The notes under the pieces: model-generated | What the model was told of the DNA's origin: nothing | Seen by the model: the letters and a program-made list of their open reading frames with translations, nothing else | Database searches by the model: none | Assembly (NCBI GenBank): GCA_964546285.1 | Contig: CAZJJK010000061.1 | Location: 1 to 18,818 of the forward strand | Source: CAZJJK01 sp964546285 | GTDB taxonomy: Bacteria; Spirochaetota; Spirochaetia; Treponematales; Breznakiellaceae | Length of the DNA stretch: 18,818 nt | Direction of reading: 5' to 3' | Made by a program: the position numbers and the translations under genes | Shown: positions 1 to 7,125 of the stretch, in pieces | Layout of the letters: each line of letters begins with the position of its first letter | How positions within the stretch are numbered: the first letter of the stretch is position 1

Positions 1-1098
1 GGCCAAAAGAGAGAAGAAGTAGAGGCAGTTGTCGTAGTACCGGCGATCCCCCCGGCGGGGAGGGGTGTCCCAGAAGAGGCGCAAGGCCTTTTCCGCATAG
101 GCCTCCCCGGAGGGCTGGGGCCCTTCGGTAGCTAGAGCGGCGGCGGCGTTGGTGGCGATAAGAGCCACCGGGTGCAGACAGCGCCGCTCCAGAGGCTTCC
201 CGTCTATGCGGTACTCTCGGTAGTCGTCCGGGGCCTTATCGGCGAAGAAGAAATGTAGCCGGTCCGCGATGTCTTTCTGCCAGTCCCGTCGGCCTGTCCA
301 GAGCGCGTCCAGACCGATGTTCAAAGCCACCCGGTAGGAATCGCTGTAGAAATTGCCATGGCCGTTGGTCGGATTGGGGCTTCCATCAAAGTACGCGTAT
401 TCGGGATTTAAACCCGTTTGGGGATGGCAGGCTGCGGGTATAAAACGCCGGCTGGCCGCCGCGGCCTTTTCCCAGAAGGCCCTGTCCTCGGGATAGGCCC
501 GTTGAGCGAAGATATCGTAGAAATGGGGCAGGTGATAGGAGGGATCGGTGTAGTCACAGTCGGGGATGAATTTGATGAGCTGGTTTTGGGGTTCCCACAT
601 AGGCCGCCCCTTTCCCTTTTCGCCCTTATGGACACAGGTCCGGAGGAGGCTCCGGGCTTGTTCGCCATAGTCATAGGGCGCTTCCCTATCGCCCCAGCGG
701 GCGGAAGCGAATAAAAGGGCCAGCGCGAAGTATTCTTCCCCATCCGGCGCTGGGCCATAGGCATTTTTTTTGCCTCCAGGCGTACATGACCAGGCGAAAT
801 ACCCAGCGTTCTCGCCCTGACTCATCAGCATATAGCGGACGCTCCAGGTCCAGAGCTTATCGAAGATATCCCGTCTATCCATCTCTAGGGCCATCATCAT
901 CCCGTAGGACATGCCTTCGGTCCTGGCGTCGAAATTCCCCGTATCCATCATATAGCCGCTGTCCGAGTCGGCTTCAAAGTAGAAGCGTTCTTGCTCGTCC
1001 TCAAAAATGGCGTGCCAGATGAGGCTCAGGCGCTCATCGATCTCCCTTTGGGCATAACCGTATTCGGCTAGGAGCTTACGATATTTTTTGTTTTCCAT
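1..1098 (-). CDS. GH8 reducing-end xylose-releasing exo-oligoxylanase (partial, C-terminus outside window)
   Basis: The minus strand is open from an ATG at 1098 to the window edge (366 codons, no stop), so the C-terminus is missing. The translation begins MENKKYRKLL and contains TEGMSYGMM (Glu61, the expected general acid of GH8 Rex enzymes), APDGEEYFALAL at about 117-128 and FYSDSYRVAL with Asp253, where Rex enzymes carry the catalytic base. Rex-type GH8 enzymes release xylose from the reducing end of short xylo-oligosaccharides in the cytoplasm. No signal peptide is visible, consistent with an intracellular enzyme. AAGGAG lies about 8 nt before the ATG, which fixes the start. Typical Rex proteins are near 380-390 residues, so only the end is missing. 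The family is clear; substrate specificity is inferred from the motifs. Confidence 0.88.
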   Translation of the reverse strand, partial: MENKKYRKLLAEYGYAQREIDERLSLIWHAIFEDEQERFYFEADSDSGYMMDTGNFDARTEGMSYGMMMALEMDRRDIFDKLWTWSVRYMLMSQGENAGYFAWSCTPGGKKNAYGPAPDGEEYFALALLFASARWGDREAPYDYGEQARSLLRTCVHKGEKGKGRPMWEPQNQLIKFIPDCDYTDPSYHLPHFYDIFAQRAYPEDRAFWEKAAAASRRFIPAACHPQTGLNPEYAYFDGSPNPTNGHGNFYSDSYRVALNIGLDALWTGRRDWQKDIADRLHFFFADKAPDDYREYRIDGKPLERRCLHPVALIATNAAAALATEGPQPSGEAYAEKALRLFWDTPPRRGDRRYYDNCLYFFSLLA

Positions 1099-1158
1099 GC
1101 GCCCGCTCCTTAGTCCAACTTCGCGGCAAGTTCAAAGCGATACCAAAATAGGCCGAGA

Positions 1159-1179
1159 CCTTAAGCGAGAAGCTTAAGG
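1159..1179 (-). terminator. Perfect 8-bp hairpin after the 1191-1610 lipoprotein gene
   Basis: CCTTAAGC and GCTTAAGG form a perfect 8-bp stem with a 5-nt loop, 12 nt beyond the stop of the minus-strand lipoprotein gene. The downstream minus-strand sequence (tctcggcctatttt) has only a weak, displaced T-run, so it could be an imperfect terminator, an RNA processing stem, or an operator in front of the GH8 gene. Confidence 0.4.
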
Positions 1180-1190
1180 CAAACGCTGGC

Positions 1191-1610
1191 TTACTCGAAG
1201 ATGACGGTCGGTCCTAAGCTGATCTTTTTGATACGGTAGACGGTGCCGCTTATAATATCGCCCGAGGTCTTAGTGAACTCGAAGCTTACATTGAGAGACG
1301 CGGCGCTCGCCGAAGACAGGCTAGCCGTGGCGCCGCTCGCGGTTTCAGCGAAGGAGGCGATCGTGTAATCCGTGGCGGTAAAGTAGGTCTCTATCCAGGC
1401 CGTCGTCGCCGCCGTATTGTACGCGGCCGCTCCCGAATCCCAAGTGTCCTTCATGGCCTGAACGTCGCGGCCATTAACGGCTTCAACAAAGGCGTCAACG
1501 GTTGCCCGCGCGTCCCGTCCGCCAAGCCCGCAGCCGCCTAGACAGCCGAGACAAAAAATCGTTATCGCTATCGCCGTTATCGTTAGGGCGGTTTTGCCGT
1601 TTCTCTTCAT
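1191..1610 (-). CDS. Small lipoprotein, NTF2-like type (function unknown)
   Basis: 139 residues. The N-terminus has Lys/Arg, a hydrophobic stretch and a lipobox LGGC with Cys27 as the probable lipidated residue. The mature part opens with an amphipathic helix (ATVDAFVEAVNGRDVQAMKD) followed by beta-rich, Ala/Ser/Thr-rich sequence. This is the pattern of NTF2-like or DUF4878-type periplasmic lipoproteins, but I do not recognise a specific family. Its Shine-Dalgarno TAAGGAG contains the stop codon of the upstream FecR gene, so the two are probably translationally coupled. It is the last gene of the lipoprotein-FecR-lipoprotein cluster. The lipoprotein call is good; the fold is a guess. Confidence 0.7.
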   Translation of the reverse strand: MKRNGKTALTITAIAITIFCLGCLGGCGLGGRDARATVDAFVEAVNGRDVQAMKDTWDSGAAAYNTAATTAWIETYFTATDYTIASFAETASGATASLSSASAASLNVSFEFTKTSGDIISGTVYRIKKISLGPTVIFE

Positions 1611-1620
1611 GTAACGCTCC

Positions 1621-2640
1621 TTAATAATCCGTACTGTTTAGGTAGGGGCTGAAAGCCGCCGCGTATTCATCCAAGAGGGAGGCGTACGCGTCCATAAAAT
1701 CCCGATAGCCGGGAGCCGCCTTCACCAGGTTGAGGCTCCGCATCCGTGTATATAGGGGGCTGAGCACATAGCGGCGGAGCGAAAAAGCGGAGAGGGCGTA
1801 ATAGCGGTAATTCAAAACGGCGGTGGCCGTCTGATGGGCAAGGGGGGCCCAGCTTTCATCGCGGTACTTTTCCTGCTCCGTCTTGTCCGTCATCGCGTTC
1901 ATCGTTTGGGCGGCCGCGTCGGATTCGGTTTTGGCCGCGCGGTAAAGCGCCGTCCATTCGTCCAAGCCGGCGCGTAAACGGTTCAACGTAAGGGCGATTT
2001 CGGCCAAGGCACCCAGGGGATCGGCTATAAAGGCTTGGGTCTTGTCTTCGGCCCAGGCGGCGTAATCCAGCTCCCGGCCAAGGGCGGAGAACTTTTCGCC
2101 GGCAAGGCCCGCGGCCGACACTTCCATGCCTTCGTTCTGGCTAAGCTCCACCACGCCGTCATCGGTCTCAACGGAGACAAGCCCAGAATCCACGATGAAA
2201 AGGGTGCTGCCGTCAGGGCCGGCGTAGATAGTTAATTCGGTTCCCCGTATGCCGGCGACCGTGCCCACCGAACCCACTCTGGGCTCCCGGCCCGCCAGCT
2301 TGCTGAAGCGCAGCGAGATAGCGCCAACGGCGGCGGTCAAGACCGGCTCTTTTCGTCCAGCCGTCTCCAGTTCGCGGATAGTGAAGACCGTGTTCGGCTT
2401 AACCCGTATCGTGGCGCGGCCGCCGTCGTCCAGCTCGGCTTGGTCGGCTCGGCCGGTAATGACGGAAGCGCCGACTTGAATCGGCGTGCCATAGTCCAAG
2501 ACGCTTAAGGTGCCGTCGCTGCCGCGCAGCCGGGGGGCGCCTTCAAAATACACCACTTCCACCGCGTCCGCCGCTGGCGACAGCGCGGGGAAGACCGATA
2601 GGCAAACCAGAAAACAGAGAGCGGCTTTTAGTGTTTTCAT
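1621..2640 (-). CDS. Exported FecR-domain protein
   Basis: 339 residues with a Sec signal peptide (about 1-24; SPA-AD cleavage likely). A FecR-type beta domain spans about 28-175, with the hallmark stretch VGSVGTVAGIRGTEL at 122-136 and the following GSTLFIVDSGLVSVE strand pair. The C-terminal half (about 195-339) is helical and Tyr/Ala-rich and does not match anything I recognise. Unlike classical FecR there is no N-terminal anti-sigma region or transmembrane helix and no neighbouring ECF sigma or TonB receptor, so iron-dicitrate signalling is unlikely. Periplasmic or surface FecR-domain proteins of this shape are common in spirochaetes with unknown function. The ATG is 4 nt after the stop of the upstream lipoprotein gene, with only a weak GGGGGC site, implying coupling. 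Confidence 0.8.
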   Translation of the reverse strand: MKTLKAALCFLVCLSVFPALSPAADAVEVVYFEGAPRLRGSDGTLSVLDYGTPIQVGASVITGRADQAELDDGGRATIRVKPNTVFTIRELETAGRKEPVLTAAVGAISLRFSKLAGREPRVGSVGTVAGIRGTELTIYAGPDGSTLFIVDSGLVSVETDDGVVELSQNEGMEVSAAGLAGEKFSALGRELDYAAWAEDKTQAFIADPLGALAEIALTLNRLRAGLDEWTALYRAAKTESDAAAQTMNAMTDKTEQEKYRDESWAPLAHQTATAVLNYRYYALSAFSLRRYVLSPLYTRMRSLNLVKAAPGYRDFMDAYASLLDEYAAAFSPYLNSTDY

Positions 2641-2644
2641 GGTA

Positions 2645-3112
2645 CTACGCCCCCGGACCGGTAAAACCGAAAATCTTCGGTACGCGGCAAAGGTCGTCGC
2701 CGGTTATGATGAGAAAAACGCCTAAAGCGCATTCTAACTTGATCACGGCGGCGTCTTTCGCGGTGTATTTGGAAAAAAAGGCGGCCACTTCGGGATTGTC
2801 GGAGAAGGCTTTATAGGAATCGGGCCCGACAGGGTCTATAGCGATGATCGCCGCCTCGCCGAAGCTGAAGCCCGTTTCACGAAGATTGCGCCAGAGCACA
2901 CGGAGGTCTTCCTCACGCGCGATGGTCTCACCGTCCAAGAGAAAGGGAAGGGCGGAGAGCTCGATTAAACGGGCTTCATCGGCGCTGTTCAATTCTTTTA
3001 TTAGTTGTTCCACCCGCTTCATATCCCGTGAAGGCGGAACGCTGGAGCAGGCGGCTAATAAAAAGACGAAAAGCGCTAGGAAAAGAAATACGAGGAGTCT
3101 CTTTCGTTTCAT
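2645..3112 (-). CDS. Small lipoprotein of unknown function
   Basis: The ATG at 3112 gives 155 residues beginning MKRKRLLVF, a long hydrophobic core and lipobox LAAC with Cys22. A longer reading frame starting at TTG 3148 would put 12 residues before a normal signal sequence and has no Shine-Dalgarno, so I reject it. The mature part starts with charged helices (about 30-60) and ends in a hydrophobic, possibly beta-rich segment (GVFLIITGDDL). No family was recognised. There is no good Shine-Dalgarno before 3112: AGGA abuts the ATG, and an extended -10 element sits 9 nt upstream, so the mRNA may start almost at the ATG. It is the first gene of the cluster that continues into the FecR gene 4 nt downstream. 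Confidence 0.68.
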   Translation of the reverse strand: MKRKRLLVFLFLALFVFLLAACSSVPPSRDMKRVEQLIKELNSADEARLIELSALPFLLDGETIAREEDLRVLWRNLRETGFSFGEAAIIAIDPVGPDSYKAFSDNPEVAAFFSKYTAKDAAVIKLECALGVFLIITGDDLCRVPKIFGFTGPGA

Positions 3113-3121
3113 TCCTACAAT

Positions 3122-3130
3122 GATATACCA
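3122..3130 (-). promoter_or_regulatory. Extended -10 element (TGGTATATC) just before the 3112 lipoprotein
   Basis: On the minus strand TGG-TATATC resembles an extended -10 and ends 9 nt before the ATG. A start point 6-7 nt downstream would leave a leader of only 2-3 nt. A weak -35 (CTTGTT) lies 16 nt upstream of TATATC. Confidence 0.4.
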
Positions 3131-3195
3131 CGAAGCGGTGAAGAACAAGTTTTTGACTAGAACCCACGGGCCTCGGTTTTTTAGCCAGGAAAGTC

Positions 3196-4284
3196 CTATT
3201 CTTCGCTATGCCCGGCTAGTTCCGTGATTTCGTTGATCATTTTGTCCAATTCCTCGCCTAAACCCTTAATGTCGTTGTCTAAAAAGCCGCGGACTATCAT
3301 CGATATGGCTTCGCGTTCATCCAAGCCTTGCGCCATTAAATACTGCACCTGCCTCGGCGCTATTTTTCCGATACTCGCCTCGTGGCTCATCCTGGCGTCG
3401 GCATGATATGAGCGTAAGCCCGGTACCGATTCGATATAGCCTTCTTCGCCGGCGTCTATAAGCATGCCGGCGCAGTCCACATGGGCCTGGCATTTTTTCC
3501 GACCGATAAGCAAACCGCGTTGTATCACCTTGCCGCCGGCGCAAACCGCCCGATGGTTCAATTCCGCGCTTGTCCCCTCGGCGTTTAAATGGATGTCGCC
3601 GCCGAGAAAGGCGCTTGATCCCGCGCGGCCAAATATAACGCTGGAGAATTTTGCCGAAGCGCCTGGGCCGTTCAAGTAGGTGAGCGGATTGGATTCAATG
3701 AAGCCGGCGGGACTTAAGGTGACATAATTGTTGACATAGCGACCGCCTTCCTCAATGGTGGTGGTATCGTGGGGGAGCACCCTCACGCCCAGGCCCCAGC
3801 GGTGCACCATAGTGCTAGTGAATGACGCCCCCTTGCCTATATAGGTTTCAGTTGTCGCCTCATGTTCTCCTTCTATAAGACTTTGCGCGGAGGCGCAGCC
3901 GGCGATAAATTCCAGAGAAGAAGCTTCTTCCAGTATGATAATGTTATGAACCCTCTGCTGGCCGATAGTGCCGCTCATGCAGATGGCCGCTTGGGAAGGC
4001 AACTGTATCCGTGTGCCGCGTTTTACCCGGAGAAAAAAGCCTTCAAGCCGCGCGCCTTTATTTTTAAGCGTTTCAGGCTCATGAAAATAGTTTTCACGTA
4101 CCCACGGATACTTGTCCAGGGCCTCGGCGATAGGCAACAGCTCCAAGCCGTCCACTAGCGAAGAGGCGCAAAGGTTTTCATGATCATTTAGGATATAGCT
4201 GGCGGAGCGGCCTTGTCCTTCCGGCTGAATGGCTATTTCGGCGAGCAAGTTTTTATCGATGCCGCTGGTCTGTGGCTTATTCAT
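3196..4284 (-). CDS. sufB: SufB/SufD-family Fe-S cluster scaffold protein
   Basis: I choose the ATG at 4284 (362 residues, MNKPQTSGI) because GGAGG lies 5 nt before it; an upstream start at 4323 has no such site. The protein overlaps the end of sufC by 8 bp. The central region shows the repetitive beta-helix pattern of the SufBD core (about 90-260). The C-terminal signature SHEASIGKI (His301, Glu302) and the following QVQYLMAQGLDEREAISMIVRGF helix pair match the family; Glu302 aligns with the conserved Glu of SufB. The Cys used as scaffold ligand in E. coli SufB is not obvious at its usual place, while Cys265 and Cys271 lie just before it. At 362 residues it is shorter than proteobacterial SufB (about 495), like the compact SufB of archaea and anaerobes. 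It should act with SufC as a cytoplasmic SufBC complex. Confidence 0.9.
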   Translation of the reverse strand: MNKPQTSGIDKNLLAEIAIQPEGQGRSASYILNDHENLCASSLVDGLELLPIAEALDKYPWVRENYFHEPETLKNKGARLEGFFLRVKRGTRIQLPSQAAICMSGTIGQQRVHNIIILEEASSLEFIAGCASAQSLIEGEHEATTETYIGKGASFTSTMVHRWGLGVRVLPHDTTTIEEGGRYVNNYVTLSPAGFIESNPLTYLNGPGASAKFSSVIFGRAGSSAFLGGDIHLNAEGTSAELNHRAVCAGGKVIQRGLLIGRKKCQAHVDCAGMLIDAGEEGYIESVPGLRSYHADARMSHEASIGKIAPRQVQYLMAQGLDEREAISMIVRGFLDNDIKGLGEELDKMINEITELAGHSEE

Positions 4285-5032
4285 GCTGGCCTCCATGGAA
4301 TTCGCAGTTCGCGCAGGCGTCAAAGCCGGATTCGGCTATTTTACTCATGATAAGCCGAGGATTGCCTGAACAGACGATATGTCCATTGATAAGAACATGG
4401 GCTTTATCGGCGTATACCGTATTTAGGATAGCGTCTGAATGGGTGATAATAAGACCCGTCTTTCTCATGACCGGAAAACTATGTTCCTTGGACAGCAAAC
4501 GATTGATCATGGAACAAAGGAGGGTGAGAGAATCCATGTCCACCCCCGAATCCGGCTCGTCCATCATTGAAAAAGCCGGCTCGCGCGCTAAGAGCAACAG
4601 AACCCCGGCCTTTTTTATTTCCCCGCCGGACAGGTTTTCATGGACATTCCTGTCAACCAGTTTCTCCAAACGGGCTTCATCGATATAGCTCTCAACGCGG
4701 CGCTTTTTATCGGCATCGGCTCCAATGATATAGTCTAAGAGCATTCGGAGCGTTACACCGTCAATAGCTGGCGGCCGTTGTTCTAAAAGGCCGATCCCCA
4801 GCCTGGCGCGTTCGGTCAGTCCAAGGCCAAGAATATCCTTGCCGTCAAATTTTATAGACCCTTCTACAACTTTATAATCGGGATAGCCGGATATTGTGGA
4901 TAATAAGGACGTTTTGCCTGAACCGTTTGGACCAAGCAGAAGATGAACTTCCCCCTGAGGTATGTTCATATCGATATTTTTCAATATTAAGTGGCCATTT
5001 ACTTCCACGCTTAGCTGACGTATGTCAATCAT
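4277..5032 (-). CDS. sufC: SufC, ABC-type ATPase of Fe-S cluster assembly
   Basis: 251 residues, the normal SufC length. Walker A GPNGSGKTS at 34-42, Q-loop Gln85, signature LSGGE at 134-138, Walker B MMDEPDSGVD at 156-165 and H-loop His198 are all present. The MDEPDSGVD form, with Asp-Ser-Gly-Val-Asp, is typical of SufC. SufC is a cytoplasmic ATPase that drives conformational change in SufB/SufD during cluster assembly. The ATG is preceded by AAGGAG with 6-nt spacing. A C-terminal CANC (Cys240, Cys243) followed by EFH is an unusual addition that could bind metal or a cluster. No sufD, sufS, sufU or sufE lies nearby; the downstream partner is a single SufB/D protein. Confidence 0.95.
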   Translation of the reverse strand: MIDIRQLSVEVNGHLILKNIDMNIPQGEVHLLLGPNGSGKTSLLSTISGYPDYKVVEGSIKFDGKDILGLGLTERARLGIGLLEQRPPAIDGVTLRMLLDYIIGADADKKRRVESYIDEARLEKLVDRNVHENLSGGEIKKAGVLLLLAREPAFSMMDEPDSGVDMDSLTLLCSMINRLLSKEHSFPVMRKTGLIITHSDAILNTVYADKAHVLINGHIVCSGNPRLIMSKIAESGFDACANCEFHGGQHE

Positions 5033-5184
5033 TCGTTCTCCTTCCGTTCTACTAGCCGCTATGCCAAATCAAGGGCTACCCGTTAAGCACCGCTCCCAAT
5101 ATAATGATTTTCCTATCTTTTTGGGAATATGTTTATTGAGCCTGTTTCAAAAATCGGTATGTTTTGAGCGGGGTTCTCGCGGTT

Positions 5185-5214
5185 TTGTCTTTCTGACTAT
5201 TAGCTCTTTATAAT
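5185..5214 (+). promoter_or_regulatory. Sigma-70-type promoter for the Gfo/Idh gene
   Basis: TTGTCT (5185-5190), an 18-nt spacer and a perfect TATAAT (5209-5214), about 77 nt upstream of the ATG at 5291. The 258-bp divergent region between sufC and this gene must also hold the sufC promoter; I see only a weak TATATT on the minus strand near 5100. Confidence 0.6.
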
Positions 5215-5290
5215 AGTTATACTTGGGATAAAACCGGGTTTCCCGTCAATGACAGATTTAATCCGTGGATAAGGAGTTTGAGGAAGCGAT

Positions 5291-6427
5291 ATGGACAATG
5301 AGAATAAAGCGATACAAGGTCCCCCGATGGAAAGCGATCGCGCTCCCAGACTCCGTTTCGCCCTTGTGGGCGGCGGTTTTCGCTCTGAATGGTACCTAAG
5401 GACAGCTTCCCTTATCGGCCCCGGTTGCGCCGCGATCGGTTTAGTCAGCCGCGGCGAGGAAAAACGGGAGGTTTTAGCCAGAAAGTGGGGGATTCCGGTC
5501 TACGCCGATGTCCGCGCTCTTTTGGACGCGAGCGCGCCGGATTTTCTCCTTGTCGCGGTAGCGGGCGAAGCTTCAGCCAGGGTCCTAGGGGAGCTCCTGC
5601 CCCTCGGCGTGCCGCTCTTGGCGGAGACTCCGCCCGCGGCTAGTCTTAACGAACTGGAAGCCTTGTGGGCGCAGTCTAAAGCTAGCGGAACCCGTATACA
5701 GGTGGCTGAACAGTATTGGCTTCATCCCCTGCAGCAAGCGCGCTTATCCGCCGTGGCTGAGGGGCTTATCGGTAAGCCGAGCTATGTCCACGCTTCGGTG
5801 AACCACGGCTACCATAACATCAGCCTAATCCGAAAATACTTAGACGTCGGTTTCGCGCCGGCTGAGCTTAGGGCGGTCGATTTCACCGCGCCGGTATTAG
5901 CTGGTCCGGATCGGGCCGGTCCTCCGGCGGCGGAACGTCTGACTAGGCCAGAACACCGTTTAGCCTTGCTGGACTTTGGCGGCGAGCGGCGCGGTCTCTA
6001 TGATTTTGAGACTGGTCAGCATCGGTCTTGGATACGAACCGAGCGCCTTCTGGTGCGCGGGGAGCGTGGGGAACTAGCCGATAGTCGTTTGGTTCGTCTG
6101 CGAAATTTCGCGACGCCGCTATATGAGGAATTCAAAAGGATACAGACCGGTGGCGACGGCGATTTTGAGGATTATCACCTCAAAGGCATTCAGTTAGGTG
6201 GGCGGTGGATCTACCGCAATCCAACCGCGCCCTATCGCCTGTCGGATGAAGAAATAGGCCAGGCGGTCTGCCTTTACGCGATGAAGCGCTATATCGATGG
6301 CGGGCTGCCCTTCTATTCCCTATCTGAGGCCGCCCAGGATCAATATCTCGCTTTACTGCTAAAGGAGGCGGCGGAAACGGGGCGGACGCTTATAGCCGAA
6401 CGCCGAAGCTGGGCTGAAGAAAGATAA
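5291..6427 (+). CDS. Gfo/Idh/MocA-family oxidoreductase with non-canonical EKP motif
   Basis: 378 residues. A Rossmann NAD(P)-binding fold starts at about 21 (LRFALVGGGFRSEW, glycine motif 27-29) and runs to about 140. A C-terminal Gfo/Idh-like substrate domain with the motifs EQYWLHPLQ (140-148) and NHGYHNISLIRKYL (171-184) follows. The family's EKP motif, whose Lys takes part in catalysis in many members, reads ETP at 112-114. The enzyme may therefore use another general base or be non-catalytic. GAGGA sits 6 nt before the ATG. It is a single gene with its own promoter and no partner telling the substrate; sugar, inositol or glycosyl-derivative redox chemistry is typical of the family. Cytoplasmic. 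Family assignment is firm, substrate unknown. Confidence 0.82.
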   Translation: MDNENKAIQGPPMESDRAPRLRFALVGGGFRSEWYLRTASLIGPGCAAIGLVSRGEEKREVLARKWGIPVYADVRALLDASAPDFLLVAVAGEASARVLGELLPLGVPLLAETPPAASLNELEALWAQSKASGTRIQVAEQYWLHPLQQARLSAVAEGLIGKPSYVHASVNHGYHNISLIRKYLDVGFAPAELRAVDFTAPVLAGPDRAGPPAAERLTRPEHRLALLDFGGERRGLYDFETGQHRSWIRTERLLVRGERGELADSRLVRLRNFATPLYEEFKRIQTGGDGDFEDYHLKGIQLGGRWIYRNPTAPYRLSDEEIGQAVCLYAMKRYIDGGLPFYSLSEAAQDQYLALLLKEAAETGRTLIAERRSWAEER

Positions 6428-6432
6428 GGCTA

Positions 6433-6445
6433 ATGCGTTTCGCAT
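6433..6445. promoter_or_regulatory. Inverted repeat ATGCG-TTT-CGCAT, candidate enhancer site
   Basis: A 5-bp perfect inverted repeat just after the Gfo/Idh stop, about 97 bp upstream of the predicted sigma-54 start point. Its half-site resembles that of the palindrome at 6478-6491. It is followed by agtctttt, so a weak terminator of the upstream gene is the alternative reading. Confidence 0.4.
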
Positions 6446-6477
6446 AGTCTTTTAGCTTGAAAACGTATTCATAAACC

Positions 6478-6491
6478 CATTACGCATAATG
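6478..6491. promoter_or_regulatory. Palindrome CATTA-CGCA-TAATG, candidate enhancer site
   Basis: A 5-bp-arm palindrome centred about 52 bp upstream of the predicted start point and about 45 bp (roughly four helical turns) from the inverted repeat at 6433-6445. Both contain TAATGCG-like sequence (TTATGCG on the minus strand here). Position and symmetry fit binding sites of NtrC-type activators. Confidence 0.42.
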
Positions 6492-6508
6492 TATCGATAT
6501 TTTCGGCC

Positions 6509-6525
6509 TTGGCACAAAACTAGCA
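6509..6525 (+). promoter_or_regulatory. Sigma-54 (-24/-12) promoter
   Basis: TTGGCACAAAACTAGCA matches the RpoN consensus TTGGCACG-N4-TTGCA with GG and GC exactly 12 bp apart and two mismatches. The predicted start is near 6536, giving a leader of about 24 nt before the ATG at 6560. A sigma-54 activator gene is encoded in the same window (8367-9899). Confidence 0.68.
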
Positions 6526-6559
6526 TATAAAGCCCCGTACTTTACCATGGAGGTTTTAT

Positions 6560-7114
6560 ATGCGCTTAACACAATGTGTATCCATTAAGCCGCGGTTTTT
6601 ATTCATTCTAGTCGGACTAAGCCTGTCAGCGGCTAACGCCGTGGCTGTCCCTCTTATGGAACAGATAGATTTCATGTTTGGACCGCGCGTCGGCGTGAGT
6701 GTTATCACTATTGATAAAGCGGATTTTACCGCGTTGATGAGGGAAAACGATTTTCTCGCCTCCGCCGAACGAAATTATATGCCCGTGCTGACCAGTTTTG
6801 GTATAAGTCTTGAACAGAGGGTGAATTTAGGCACAACGGACCATCATTTCGCCGTTCAGGAAATCATTACTTTGGCCGGTTTGGACCAATCGTTGATCTT
6901 ACCCAATGCCGCCGCTCTTATCGGGTTTCGGGGCGGTTTTGGTCTTGAGCTTGGCTTGGGACCGATAGTTTCCGTTCAAGGCTTCGCGGTGGCTTACGCG
7001 CTAGGTTGGAATTTCAAGTTCAGCGGTGTCAACCTTCCGGTTGACCTCGTCTTCATACCGGATTGGGACAAGAATCGTCATAATATCAGTCTATATACCG
7101 GTTTCAATTTTTGA
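6560..7114 (+). CDS. Exported small beta-barrel-like envelope protein
   Basis: 184 residues. A Sec signal peptide covers about 1-29 (Lys/Arg region, hydrophobic core, cleavage near ANAVA). The mature part alternates short amphipathic strands with Gly-rich turns (GFRGGFGLELGLGPIVSV at about 122-139) and ends in YTGFNF; a C-terminal Phe with alternating hydrophobics is the usual beta-signal of outer-membrane barrels. I do not recognise the family. GGAGG lies about 6 nt before the ATG. The gene follows the sigma-54-type promoter, and its stop lies 12 nt before the ATG of the next gene, so the two form an operon. Outer-membrane location is inferred from strand pattern only. Confidence 0.7.
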   Translation: MRLTQCVSIKPRFLFILVGLSLSAANAVAVPLMEQIDFMFGPRVGVSVITIDKADFTALMRENDFLASAERNYMPVLTSFGISLEQRVNLGTTDHHFAVQEIITLAGLDQSLILPNAAALIGFRGGFGLELGLGPIVSVQGFAVAYALGWNFKFSGVNLPVDLVFIPDWDKNRHNISLYTGFNF

Positions 7115-7125
7115 CGGGTGCGCGT

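Noticed and set aside
408..764. 118-codon minus-strand frame and a 98-codon plus-strand frame opposite the GH8 gene
   Set aside because: They lie within the GH8 coding frame, have no ribosome site or family motif, and show low-complexity Pro/Ser/Arg composition.
4284..4323. Longer start of sufB at 4323
   Set aside because: It would overlap sufC by 47 bp and lacks a ribosome site, whereas GGAGG is ideally placed for the ATG at 4284.
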